DNA from: Thermodesulfovibrionales bacterium
Lineage (GTDB): Bacteria > Nitrospirota > Thermodesulfovibrionia > Thermodesulfovibrionales > SM23-35
Assembly: GCA_022865525.1 (NCBI GenBank)
Contig: JALHSV010000433.1
Coordinates: 1 to 5,177 of the forward strand
DNA length: 5,177 bases
Direction of reading: 5' to 3'
The position numbers and the translations under genes were made by a program. The notes under the pieces were generated by a model. It saw only the letters and a list, made by a program, of their open reading frames with translations, was not told where the DNA came from and did no database searches. This document shows positions 1 to 5,177 of the stretch, piece after piece (the first letter of the stretch is position 1; each line of letters begins with the position of its first letter).

Positions 1-1
1 A

Positions 2-325
2 GCACTCGGCCTCGGTGACATAGGGAAGCATTTCCCGGACAATGACCCGCAATGGAAAGATGTGTCGAGCATTCAGCTGCTCGGGCAGATTATTGAACTT
101 ATGCGCTTCAATGGATATGAGGTCTCATGGGTGGACTCGGTAATTATTGCGGAAAACCCCCGGCTCGCCCCCTATATAGAAAATATGAAACAGGTTCTGT
201 CGCAATCTGGTATACCGTCCGGCGTGATAAATATCAAGGCTAAGACCAATGAGGGGATGGGTTTTATTGGAAGAGGCGAGGGAATAGCAGCGTATGCGAT
301 GTGCTTACTCAGGCGTATTGAATGA
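2..325 (+). CDS. ispF: 2-C-methyl-D-erythritol 2,4-cyclodiphosphate synthase, 3' part (5' end outside window)
   Basis: This is the C-terminal two thirds (107 residues) of IspF, which cyclises CDP-methylerythritol 2-phosphate to MEcPP with release of CMP in the cytosolic MEP isoprenoid pathway. The frame is open from base 2 and ends in TGA. The window begins near residue 51 of the E. coli enzyme (from memory of its sequence), so the metal ligands Asp8, His10 and His42 lie upstream and cannot be checked. Visible signatures are LGDIGKHFPD near the cut end, the IIAENPRLAPYI segment, and the C-terminal KTNEGMGFIGRGEGIA block. That block keeps the metal-binding Glu (E. coli Glu135), Phe139 and Arg142 equivalents; E. 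coli Thr132 is replaced by Lys, which I believe is common outside enterobacteria. A GTG at 62 is an internal valine, not the start. The gene converges on selB with 12 bases between stops. Confidence 0.96.
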   Translation, partial: ALGLGDIGKHFPDNDPQWKDVSSIQLLGQIIELMRFNGYEVSWVDSVIIAENPRLAPYIENMKQVLSQSGIPSGVINIKAKTNEGMGFIGRGEGIAAYAMCLLRRIE

Positions 326-337
326 ACGTGTAACCCT

Positions 338-2221
338 CTATTTCAGCAGCAATTTCCTGATATCCCCGACTCTCAGGGTAATCTTGTGTGAATCGAGGTA
401 TTCGAGGAGAGGCAGGGCATACTTCCGGGAGGTGTTGAGGATATCCCGGAATTCAGCAACAGTCATCTCAGGTTTGTTCCTGAAAAAATTCTGCAGATTC
501 CCGATCATCTGCTGAAAAACCGAAGACGGAATATACATCGTGTCGCTGATTCTCACAAGACTTCCCTCTTTCGCAAGAAGGTTCAGGATATCCGAAAGGC
601 GTTTCATATCAAGTTTTAAGGTCTGTGAAAGTTCTTCTTTCAGGGGAGGCTGGAAACCGCTTTTTTCAAGGAGTCCGAGAAGGCTTGTCTTTACTGTCTC
701 ATCGCCCTGCGACAGGGAGGCGGTAAAAGAAGCAAGACGGACGAGCTCCTTGTCGATCACAATCTCTTTCAGGGAATGCACCAGGTTACCGAAAAGCCGC
801 GGCTCGATGGCGATACGTGCACGGAGCTCTTCTTTCAGCATGCCGGGCTTGAGCGGATTTTTCTTATGGAAGTCATCCATGATCTTTTTTATCGTCTCTC
901 GGAAGGAATCAAGGGCGCTCTTATGAATTAGGATATCCTCGAACTGGATCAAAATGCCCTTCTCCCGCAATTCTTTCATGGCGTCCCGGATCGAGGGAAT
1001 CTCAGCCTTGATCCAGCCTTCAATCAATGAAATATTGATACCGTGGATGCCGGATCGTTTGACCTTGACAGCGATCTTATCGGATAAAGTTCCTGTTTCA
1101 AATGTCTGCAAATCTTCAAGGCCTTCTTTATAGTGCCTGCGGAAGGAAAGCGGGTCAAGGACCTCACCGCCGCCAATCGTGTCAACAGGAGAGAATCTTC
1201 TGATAATATACCGGTCTCCTGACATGGCAATGACGGGTTCATGAAGCCTGAACTGGCAGTAACAGGATTCATGTGCCTTCAGCTCATTCTGCCCGAAGAG
1301 GATCACCCGTGCGATGGTCTCTGATGTTCCCAGATGGAAATGAACGAGGCTCTTGCTCTTGAGGGTCGGTGCATCCGAAAGCAGTTCTACCTTTGCATCA
1401 ATCTTCCTTGTCGGGGTAAGCTGCCCGGGTATTACAACCGTATCCCCCCTCTGTAAAGCTTCCTTATCAACGCCTTGGAGATTGATCGCCACCCGTTGAC
1501 CGGCATATGCTGTCTGTATGGATTTCCCATGGCTGTGGAGGCCGCGTACCTTGCTTTTGATAGCGCTTGGAAGGATATCGACATCCTGATCGATTGAGAT
1601 GCTCCCTGAAACGGCAGTTCCTGTAACAACTGTCCCGAAACCCTTTAGGGTAAAAACCCTGTCGATCGGAAGTCTGAACAGCCCCCGTGTCGGTTTGGGC
1701 TCAACCTGCAATGCAATTTCCCGTATCTTTTCTTTTAGGACATCGAGGTTAAACAGGGTTTTTGATGAGACAGGCAGTATGGATGCGTCGTCAAGGAAGG
1801 TCCCCTTCACAAAGTTCCTTACTTCATCCTCAATCAGTTCAAGCCAGTCTTTTTCGACAAGATCTGCCTTTGTGACTGCGATTAGTCCTGACTTGATCTT
1901 CAGGAGGTTGCAGATATGAAGATGCTCGCGGCTCTGCGGCATGATTCCTTCGTCCGCAGCGATAACCAGGAGGACAAGGTCTATGCCGCCTGCACCTGCA
2001 AGCATGTTTTTTACGAGTCTTTCATGACCAGGGACATCAACAATCCCGACCGTCAGCCCGTCCGGGTATGTCAGGTCTGCAAATCCCAGGTCTATGGTGA
2101 TGCCCCGCTCTTTCTCTTCTTTCAGCCTGTCCGGGTCTATGCCCGTTAAGGCCTTTACAATAGAGCTCTTCCCGTGATCAATATGTCCGGCTGTGCCAAG
2201 GATTACATAACGCATACGCAT
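338..2221 (-). CDS. selB: Selenocysteine-specific translation elongation factor SelB
   Basis: SelB is the EF-Tu-like GTPase that carries Sec-tRNA(Sec) to the ribosome at UGA codons marked by a SECIS hairpin. The 627-residue length matches full-length bacterial SelB (about 610-640). GTPase motifs: G1 GHIDHGKS (12-19), G2 RGITID with Thr42, G3 DVPGHE (62-67), G4 in the variant form TKAD (117-120), G5 SSK (152-154). Domain II opens with RLPIDRVFTLKGFGTVVTGT (183-202). Domain III ends near RRFSPVDTIGGGEVLDP (341-357). The rest is the winged-helix region; its last module contains EFRDILNTSRKYALPLLEYLD and RVGDIRKL, the part that in known SelB proteins binds the SECIS RNA. I chose the ATG at 2221 because an AAGG lies 8 bases before it; a second in-frame ATG at 2215 is possible. 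Stop is TAG. Probably last gene of a purF-M29-selB operon, 66 bases after the preceding stop. Confidence 0.98.
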   Translation of the reverse strand: MRMRYVILGTAGHIDHGKSSIVKALTGIDPDRLKEEKERGITIDLGFADLTYPDGLTVGIVDVPGHERLVKNMLAGAGGIDLVLLVIAADEGIMPQSREHLHICNLLKIKSGLIAVTKADLVEKDWLELIEDEVRNFVKGTFLDDASILPVSSKTLFNLDVLKEKIREIALQVEPKPTRGLFRLPIDRVFTLKGFGTVVTGTAVSGSISIDQDVDILPSAIKSKVRGLHSHGKSIQTAYAGQRVAINLQGVDKEALQRGDTVVIPGQLTPTRKIDAKVELLSDAPTLKSKSLVHFHLGTSETIARVILFGQNELKAHESCYCQFRLHEPVIAMSGDRYIIRRFSPVDTIGGGEVLDPLSFRRHYKEGLEDLQTFETGTLSDKIAVKVKRSGIHGINISLIEGWIKAEIPSIRDAMKELREKGILIQFEDILIHKSALDSFRETIKKIMDDFHKKNPLKPGMLKEELRARIAIEPRLFGNLVHSLKEIVIDKELVRLASFTASLSQGDETVKTSLLGLLEKSGFQPPLKEELSQTLKLDMKRLSDILNLLAKEGSLVRISDTMYIPSSVFQQMIGNLQNFFRNKPEMTVAEFRDILNTSRKYALPLLEYLDSHKITLRVGDIRKLLLK

Positions 2222-2229
2222 TTATTATA

Positions 2230-2233
2230 CCTT
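2230..2233 (-). promoter_or_regulatory. Ribosome binding site of selB
   Basis: The minus strand reads AAGG here, followed by 8 bases (TATAATAA) and the ATG at 2221. The spacing favours this ATG over the second in-frame ATG two codons later, which would be 14 bases away. Confidence 0.5.
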
Positions 2234-2287
2234 AACCGGGGTTTCAGGCAGGGAGTAGTATTTTCGCCCACTCTCGTCAGCAGCATT

Positions 2288-3415
2288 CTAATACCGTAAC
2301 TTTCCAGCCTTTAGAATATCTTTTCTGCTTCCATCCTTATGAATCAATGTTACCGTCGGCCTGAAAAATACAAAATCCTGATGGAAGGGCGTTTTTACCG
2401 TGCCGCCGAATGAACTGTTGTCACCGAGTGCTATATGTATCGTACCGAAAATCTTTTCCGACTCAAGGATATTGTCAGGTCTTTTTGCTGATCCGTTCGT
2501 GCCGATGCCAAGTTCAGCAATATTGCCGTTGTCACTTCTTTCAGCGAGCTTTGCGCGGAGATATTCAGCGTACTCGTCTGTTCCTGAAATGTCTGCAACA
2601 TAACCGTCCTGAATGGTAAGCGTAACCGGGGATGCCAACTGTCTGGTAGGCCCCCATTCAAGGACGAGCCTTCCCTGGGCTGATCCCTCGACCGGTGCCA
2701 GGAAGACCTCTCCAGCCGGCAGGTTACCAAAAGCCCCTCTCTTTGTAAGAATTCCTGTATCAGCTAATGCTTTTCTTCCTTTTGTAGAAAAGGAAAGTGA
2801 GGAGCCATTTGGCGTTTTGATCCTGATTGAGTCAGCAGTATTGACGACCTTTGCCAATGCATGTGTGGTTTTCGCGAGAGCCTTCCAGTCAACGTTCATC
2901 GCGCCCTCAAGCATGGAAACATCAAAAAGGGGCATGCTTGCATATCTGCAGCCACAGATTCTCGTTAGAAAATCTCTGAACCTTGTGTGGCTTGTTGAAT
3001 AATTTGAGAGTGCAATAACACAATGAACCGCATGCGCGCTGTATCTCCTGATGATAGCCTCAGCCCCTGCAATATCCCTCTCCCGGGCTTTCTTTCCGAG
3101 CAGAAGAGAGAGGAGGCGTTCTCTCTGTAATGCTTTGATTGCCTCATCCCCGAATGCAAGCCTCCAGAGTTCTTTGGGGGGCTCTGCACCGTGACTGCCG
3201 GTAGCGGGATATTCACAATATGTTAAAGACTTGCAGAGCTTCTTCCCGATCTCGGCAGCAAGCAGGGCAAGGCATCTGAGCTTGAATCTTCTTTCTTTAT
3301 CGGATTCGGATGGCTCTTCGTTCTCTGCAATTCTGTCGTTGAACAGAAGTACCCGCTCGTATTTTTTTACGCCGAGATTAACCCGGTAAATGTCCCGTAC
3401 AGCGGAGGTTATCAC
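2288..3415 (-). CDS. M29 aminopeptidase T / NicX-like family metalloprotein (COG2309 type)
   Basis: The product, 375 residues from the chosen GTG, resembles the M29 aminopeptidase / 2,5-dihydroxypyridine dioxygenase (NicX) superfamily of cytosolic metalloenzymes. Recognisable blocks from the GTG start: SNYSTSHTRFRDF (137-149), CRYASMPLFD (156-165), GNLPAGEVFLAP (230-241), ELGIGTN (301-307), EKIFGTIHIALGDNSSFGG (320-338) and FHQD (344-347). By spacing, Glu236, Glu301, His327, His345 and Asp347 correspond to M29 ligands Glu250, Glu316, His345, His378 and Asp380; the Tyr352 position appears to be Ser334. Substrate is unknown, so peptidase activity is not assured. No ATG start exists: the open frame reaches a TTG at 3532 inside purF, but family similarity begins near TSAVRDIY, so I use GTG at 3415. 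CTG at 3424 has a better-spaced AGG (7 bases). The gene follows the purF stop by 13 bases and is probably cotranscribed with purF and selB. Stop is TAG. Confidence 0.85.
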   Translation of the reverse strand: MITSAVRDIYRVNLGVKKYERVLLFNDRIAENEEPSESDKERRFKLRCLALLAAEIGKKLCKSLTYCEYPATGSHGAEPPKELWRLAFGDEAIKALQRERLLSLLLGKKARERDIAGAEAIIRRYSAHAVHCVIALSNYSTSHTRFRDFLTRICGCRYASMPLFDVSMLEGAMNVDWKALAKTTHALAKVVNTADSIRIKTPNGSSLSFSTKGRKALADTGILTKRGAFGNLPAGEVFLAPVEGSAQGRLVLEWGPTRQLASPVTLTIQDGYVADISGTDEYAEYLRAKLAERSDNGNIAELGIGTNGSAKRPDNILESEKIFGTIHIALGDNSSFGGTVKTPFHQDFVFFRPTVTLIHKDGSRKDILKAGKLRY

Positions 3416-3428
3416 CGTCTGCAGAATT

Positions 3429-4829
3429 TTACCTGAAGAGAAATTCCATCTGTTTGAGGTGTTCACCGGGGAAACTGATAGGATAATCACAATCGAAACA
3501 GGCAGTGCAGTAATTATGAGCGTCCGGAACAATTTTCTTAAGTCCCTCGATGCTGAGATACGAGAGGGAATCTGCCGTTACATATTTCCTGATCTCTTCA
3601 AGGAGGTGGGTGGAGGCAATGAGTTCGCTTCTTGTTGGAGTATCTATGCCATAAAAGCAGGGGCCGATCGTTGGAGGAGAACTAATCTTCAAATGAACCT
3701 CTTTTGCTCCTCCGCCTTCCCGCAGCATCTTTACGATTTTCTTGCTTGTTGTCCCCCGCACGATAGAGTCATCAACCACGATCAGTCTTTTGCCTTCAAG
3801 GAGTTTCCTCACCGGATTCAGCTTGATCTTGACACCGAAGTGCCGGATGCTGTTTTTCGGCTCTATGAAGGTTCTGCCGACATAATGGTTTCTTATGAGA
3901 CCAAAATCGAAGGGGATATTGCTCTCCTCCGAGAATCCGATTGCGGCCGGCACGCCGGAATCCGGCACCGGGATAACGAGGTCGGCCTCTGTCTTGGACT
4001 CCCGGGCAAGCTGTCTTCCAAATTCCTTCCTCATTTCATTGACATTCAGTCCGCCAAAGATGTTGCTGTCGGGGCGTGAAAAGTAAATGAATTCGAATAT
4101 GCAGAACGCCCTTCTCTGACTGCTTAATATTTTCATGGATTCCAGGCCCTGTTCGTTGATGATCAGGATCTCACCGGGTTCAATATCGCGAATGTACGTT
4201 GCGCTGATGAGGTCGAAGGCACACGTCTCTGATGCGATGACATAAGCGCCATCCTTCATCCCCAGACTGAGCGGCCTGACGCCATAAGGATCACGGATTG
4301 CGATGAGTTCTTTTTCCCTGAGAATGATGAGGCTGAAGGAGCCGCTTACCTGTGAAATTGCATGGGCAACCCGTTCATAAAACTCGTTTCCCTTTGCATG
4401 GGCAATGAGATGAACAATAACTTCGCTGTCAGATGAGGACTGGAAAATCGCGCCTTCTTCCTCAAGGACAGTCCTGAGGTCTGCTGCACTGACCAGATTG
4501 CCGTTATGTGCGATGGCGAGTGTCCCGAGAGAGAAATTCGCAACGATAGGCTGAACATTCTTCAGCACACTGCTGCCGGCTGTAGAATATCTGTTATGGC
4601 CTATTGCCATATAGCCCGGAAGCCTTTTCAGCCGCTTTTCACTGAAGACGTCGGCAACGAGACCCATTGACTTTTCAAGAAAAAGCTGCTTGCCGTCACA
4701 CGAGCAGATACCAGCGCCTTCCTGTCCCCGGTGCTGAAGTGCATACAGACCGAGATAGGTGAGGTTTGCTGCTTCAGGATGCCCATATATCCCGAAAACG
4801 CCGCACTCTTCGTGGATGTCATGGAACAT
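3429..4829 (-). CDS. purF: Amidophosphoribosyltransferase (glutamine PRPP amidotransferase), Fe-S type
   Basis: PurF makes 5-phosphoribosylamine from PRPP and glutamine, the first committed step of purine synthesis. At 466 residues it has the usual length. The N-terminal Ntn glutaminase begins at Cys9 (EECGVFGI), so an 8-residue propeptide should be removed, as in the B. subtilis type and unlike E. coli, where only Met is lost. Other glutaminase motifs: LQHRGQEGAG (31-40), GHNRYST (77-83), HNGNL (108-112), SSSDSE (131-136). The phosphoribosyltransferase half carries the PRPP loop VVDDSIVRGTTSK (351-363). Cys243, Cys391, Cys441 and Cys444 sit where the B. subtilis-type enzyme binds a 4Fe-4S cluster; an extra Cys447 makes the tail CxxCxxC. 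The ATG at 4829 is forced: an in-frame TAA lies five codons upstream with no ATG, GTG or TTG between. No Shine-Dalgarno is visible. First gene of the likely purF-M29-selB operon; divergent from selA. Confidence 0.98.
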   Translation of the reverse strand: MFHDIHEECGVFGIYGHPEAANLTYLGLYALQHRGQEGAGICSCDGKQLFLEKSMGLVADVFSEKRLKRLPGYMAIGHNRYSTAGSSVLKNVQPIVANFSLGTLAIAHNGNLVSAADLRTVLEEEGAIFQSSSDSEVIVHLIAHAKGNEFYERVAHAISQVSGSFSLIILREKELIAIRDPYGVRPLSLGMKDGAYVIASETCAFDLISATYIRDIEPGEILIINEQGLESMKILSSQRRAFCIFEFIYFSRPDSNIFGGLNVNEMRKEFGRQLARESKTEADLVIPVPDSGVPAAIGFSEESNIPFDFGLIRNHYVGRTFIEPKNSIRHFGVKIKLNPVRKLLEGKRLIVVDDSIVRGTTSKKIVKMLREGGGAKEVHLKISSPPTIGPCFYGIDTPTRSELIASTHLLEEIRKYVTADSLSYLSIEGLKKIVPDAHNYCTACFDCDYPISFPGEHLKQMEFLFR

Positions 4830-4838
4830 AACACTAAT

Positions 4839-4847
4839 ATTTTACCA
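4839..4847 (-). promoter_or_regulatory. Candidate extended -10 promoter element for purF operon
   Basis: The minus strand reads TGGTAAAAT: a TG dinucleotide, one base, then TAAAAT (5 of 6 to TATAAT). This is the form of an extended -10 element, which can work without a good -35, and I find no good -35 at 16-18 bases. Transcription would start near 4832, only about 3 bases before the purF ATG, so the message would be nearly leaderless. The region is AT-rich and the match may be chance. Confidence 0.35.
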
Positions 4848-4865
4848 TAATATCGGATTTGCAAT

Positions 4866-4907
4866 TTGAGAAAATGCATTGACCTTATTTGTATTCTATG
4901 GTAGAAA
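4866..4907 (+). promoter_or_regulatory. Candidate promoter region for selA
   Basis: Two overlapping sigma-70-like pairings can be read. TTGAGA (4866-4871) with TGTATT (4890-4895), 18-base spacer, matches the consensus at 5 of 6 and 4 of 6 and would start transcription near 4902. TTGACC (4879-4884) with TAGAAA (4902-4907), 17-base spacer, would start near 4914, at the selA ATG itself. Neither is decisive; they show only that a divergent promoter fits in the gap. Confidence 0.25.
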
Positions 4908-4912
4908 ATTAC

Positions 4913-5177
4913 ATGAATGAGAAACAGAACCTCCTCTCCAAACTCCCTTCGGTTGATGAACTATTAAAGAGTGCGCCGGGGACAGCGTTGCTGCATACCT
5001 ATCCGAGAAGGTTTGTCCTGCAGGGCATACGGGAAGGAATTGATCAAAAGAGAAGGGAGATACTCGCAGGTCGTTCCGCCGATCTCTCGGAGGAAGTTCT
5101 GATGGCGGATATTGAACATTTCATCGCATGCCTCTCTTCTTTCAGCCTGAAACCGCTTATTAACGCGACCGGTGTTG
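4913..5177 (+). CDS. selA: L-seryl-tRNA(Sec) selenium transferase, 5' part (3' end outside window)
   Basis: SelA is the PLP enzyme that converts Ser-tRNA(Sec) to Sec-tRNA(Sec) with selenophosphate. About 88 residues are present: the N-terminal region that in bacterial SelA contributes to tRNA(Sec) binding and decamer assembly, up to the conserved PLINATGV, which corresponds to the segment just before HTNLGRA. The start LLSKLPSVDELL aligns well with E. coli SelA (LYSQLPAIDRLL). The PLP lysine lies beyond the window. Two in-frame ATGs exist, at 4898 and 4913. I prefer 4913 because it gives the same N-terminal length as E. coli and has a weak GGTAG 8 bases upstream; 4898 has no purine-rich site before it and would add five residues. 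The gene is divergent from purF, and so from the operon that ends in its functional partner selB. Confidence 0.93.
   Translation, partial: MNEKQNLLSKLPSVDELLKSAPGTALLHTYPRRFVLQGIREGIDQKRREILAGRSADLSEEVLMADIEHFIACLSSFSLKPLINATGV

Noticed and set aside
62..64. GTG at 62 as an ispF start
   Set aside because: The frame is open to the window edge and the upstream residues (LGDIGKHFPD) are conserved IspF sequence, so this GTG is an internal Val.
323..325. ispF TGA read as selenocysteine
   Set aside because: The protein ends at the normal IspF length, and the codons after the TGA show no family similarity.
540..926. Plus-strand open frame opposite selB
   Set aside because: Antisense to the well-conserved selB; the Arg/Ser/Phe-rich translation is typical of a shadow frame. 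The other short plus-strand frames over selB are rejected for the same reason.
2224..2229. Perfect TATAAT on the minus strand just before selB as a dedicated selB promoter
   Set aside because: No -35 better than 3 of 6 is found at 16-18 bases, and transcription would begin inside the first codons. It is not listed as a feature, only noted in the short-leader finding.
2222..2287. tRNA-Sec gene (selC) or SECIS element near selA/selB
   Set aside because: The 66-base and 83-base gaps are too short for the roughly 95-base tRNA-Sec, and no T-loop GGTTCGAATCC-like sequence or long acceptor pairing is seen. selC and the selenoprotein genes must be elsewhere.
3416..3532. N-terminal extension of the M29 protein from TTG 3532, with a hydrophobic stretch resembling a signal peptide
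   Set aside because: The same DNA encodes the conserved C-terminus of PurF in another frame, the start would be TTG without a clear ribosome binding site, and M29 proteins are cytosolic and start near the TSAVRDIY segment.
3390..4079. Long plus-strand open frame (229 codons) opposite purF
   Set aside because: It lies antisense to the unmistakable purF and the M29 gene 5' end, and its translation shows no recognisable family or domain pattern.

Overview
The window holds five protein-coding genes, two of them cut by the window ends, packed with almost no spare DNA. It looks like an ordinary chromosomal segment of an anaerobic or microaerophilic bacterium that makes isoprenoids by the MEP pathway and uses selenocysteine. 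Base composition looks close to balanced along the window and I see no sign of recent transfer. The B. subtilis-type (iron-sulfur) PurF, long-form SelB and IspF wording would fit Nitrospirota or Desulfobacterota-like lineages. That placement is an inference from family resemblance only and is weak.

Layout: the 3' part of ispF (+, 2-325) meets the 3' end of selB (-, 338-2221) tail to tail with 12 bases between the stop codons. Upstream of selB on the minus strand lie an M29-type aminopeptidase/NicX-like metalloprotein gene (2288-3415) and purF (3429-4829). The order purF, M29 gene, selB on one strand, with gaps of 13 and 66 bases, suggests one operon. An 83-base region (4830-4912) separates purF from the divergent 5' end of selA (+, 4913 onward, cut by the window end).

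How the genes work together: SelA converts Ser-tRNA(Sec) to Sec-tRNA(Sec), and SelB delivers that tRNA to UGA codons followed by a SECIS hairpin, so the two ends of the purF operon region carry the two halves of selenocysteine incorporation. PurF (first committed purine step) and IspF (isoprenoid precursor synthesis) are housekeeping enzymes with no direct link to selenium. The M29-family protein has no clear pathway assignment. No tRNA-Sec gene, SECIS-bearing selenoprotein gene, mobile element or CRISPR array is visible.

I do not see a convincing new system. The points most worth checking are the split divergent selA/selB arrangement around purF and the M29 gene, the apparent loss of one M29 metal-site tyrosine, the absence of any ATG start for the M29 gene, and the very short apparent leaders of several genes.
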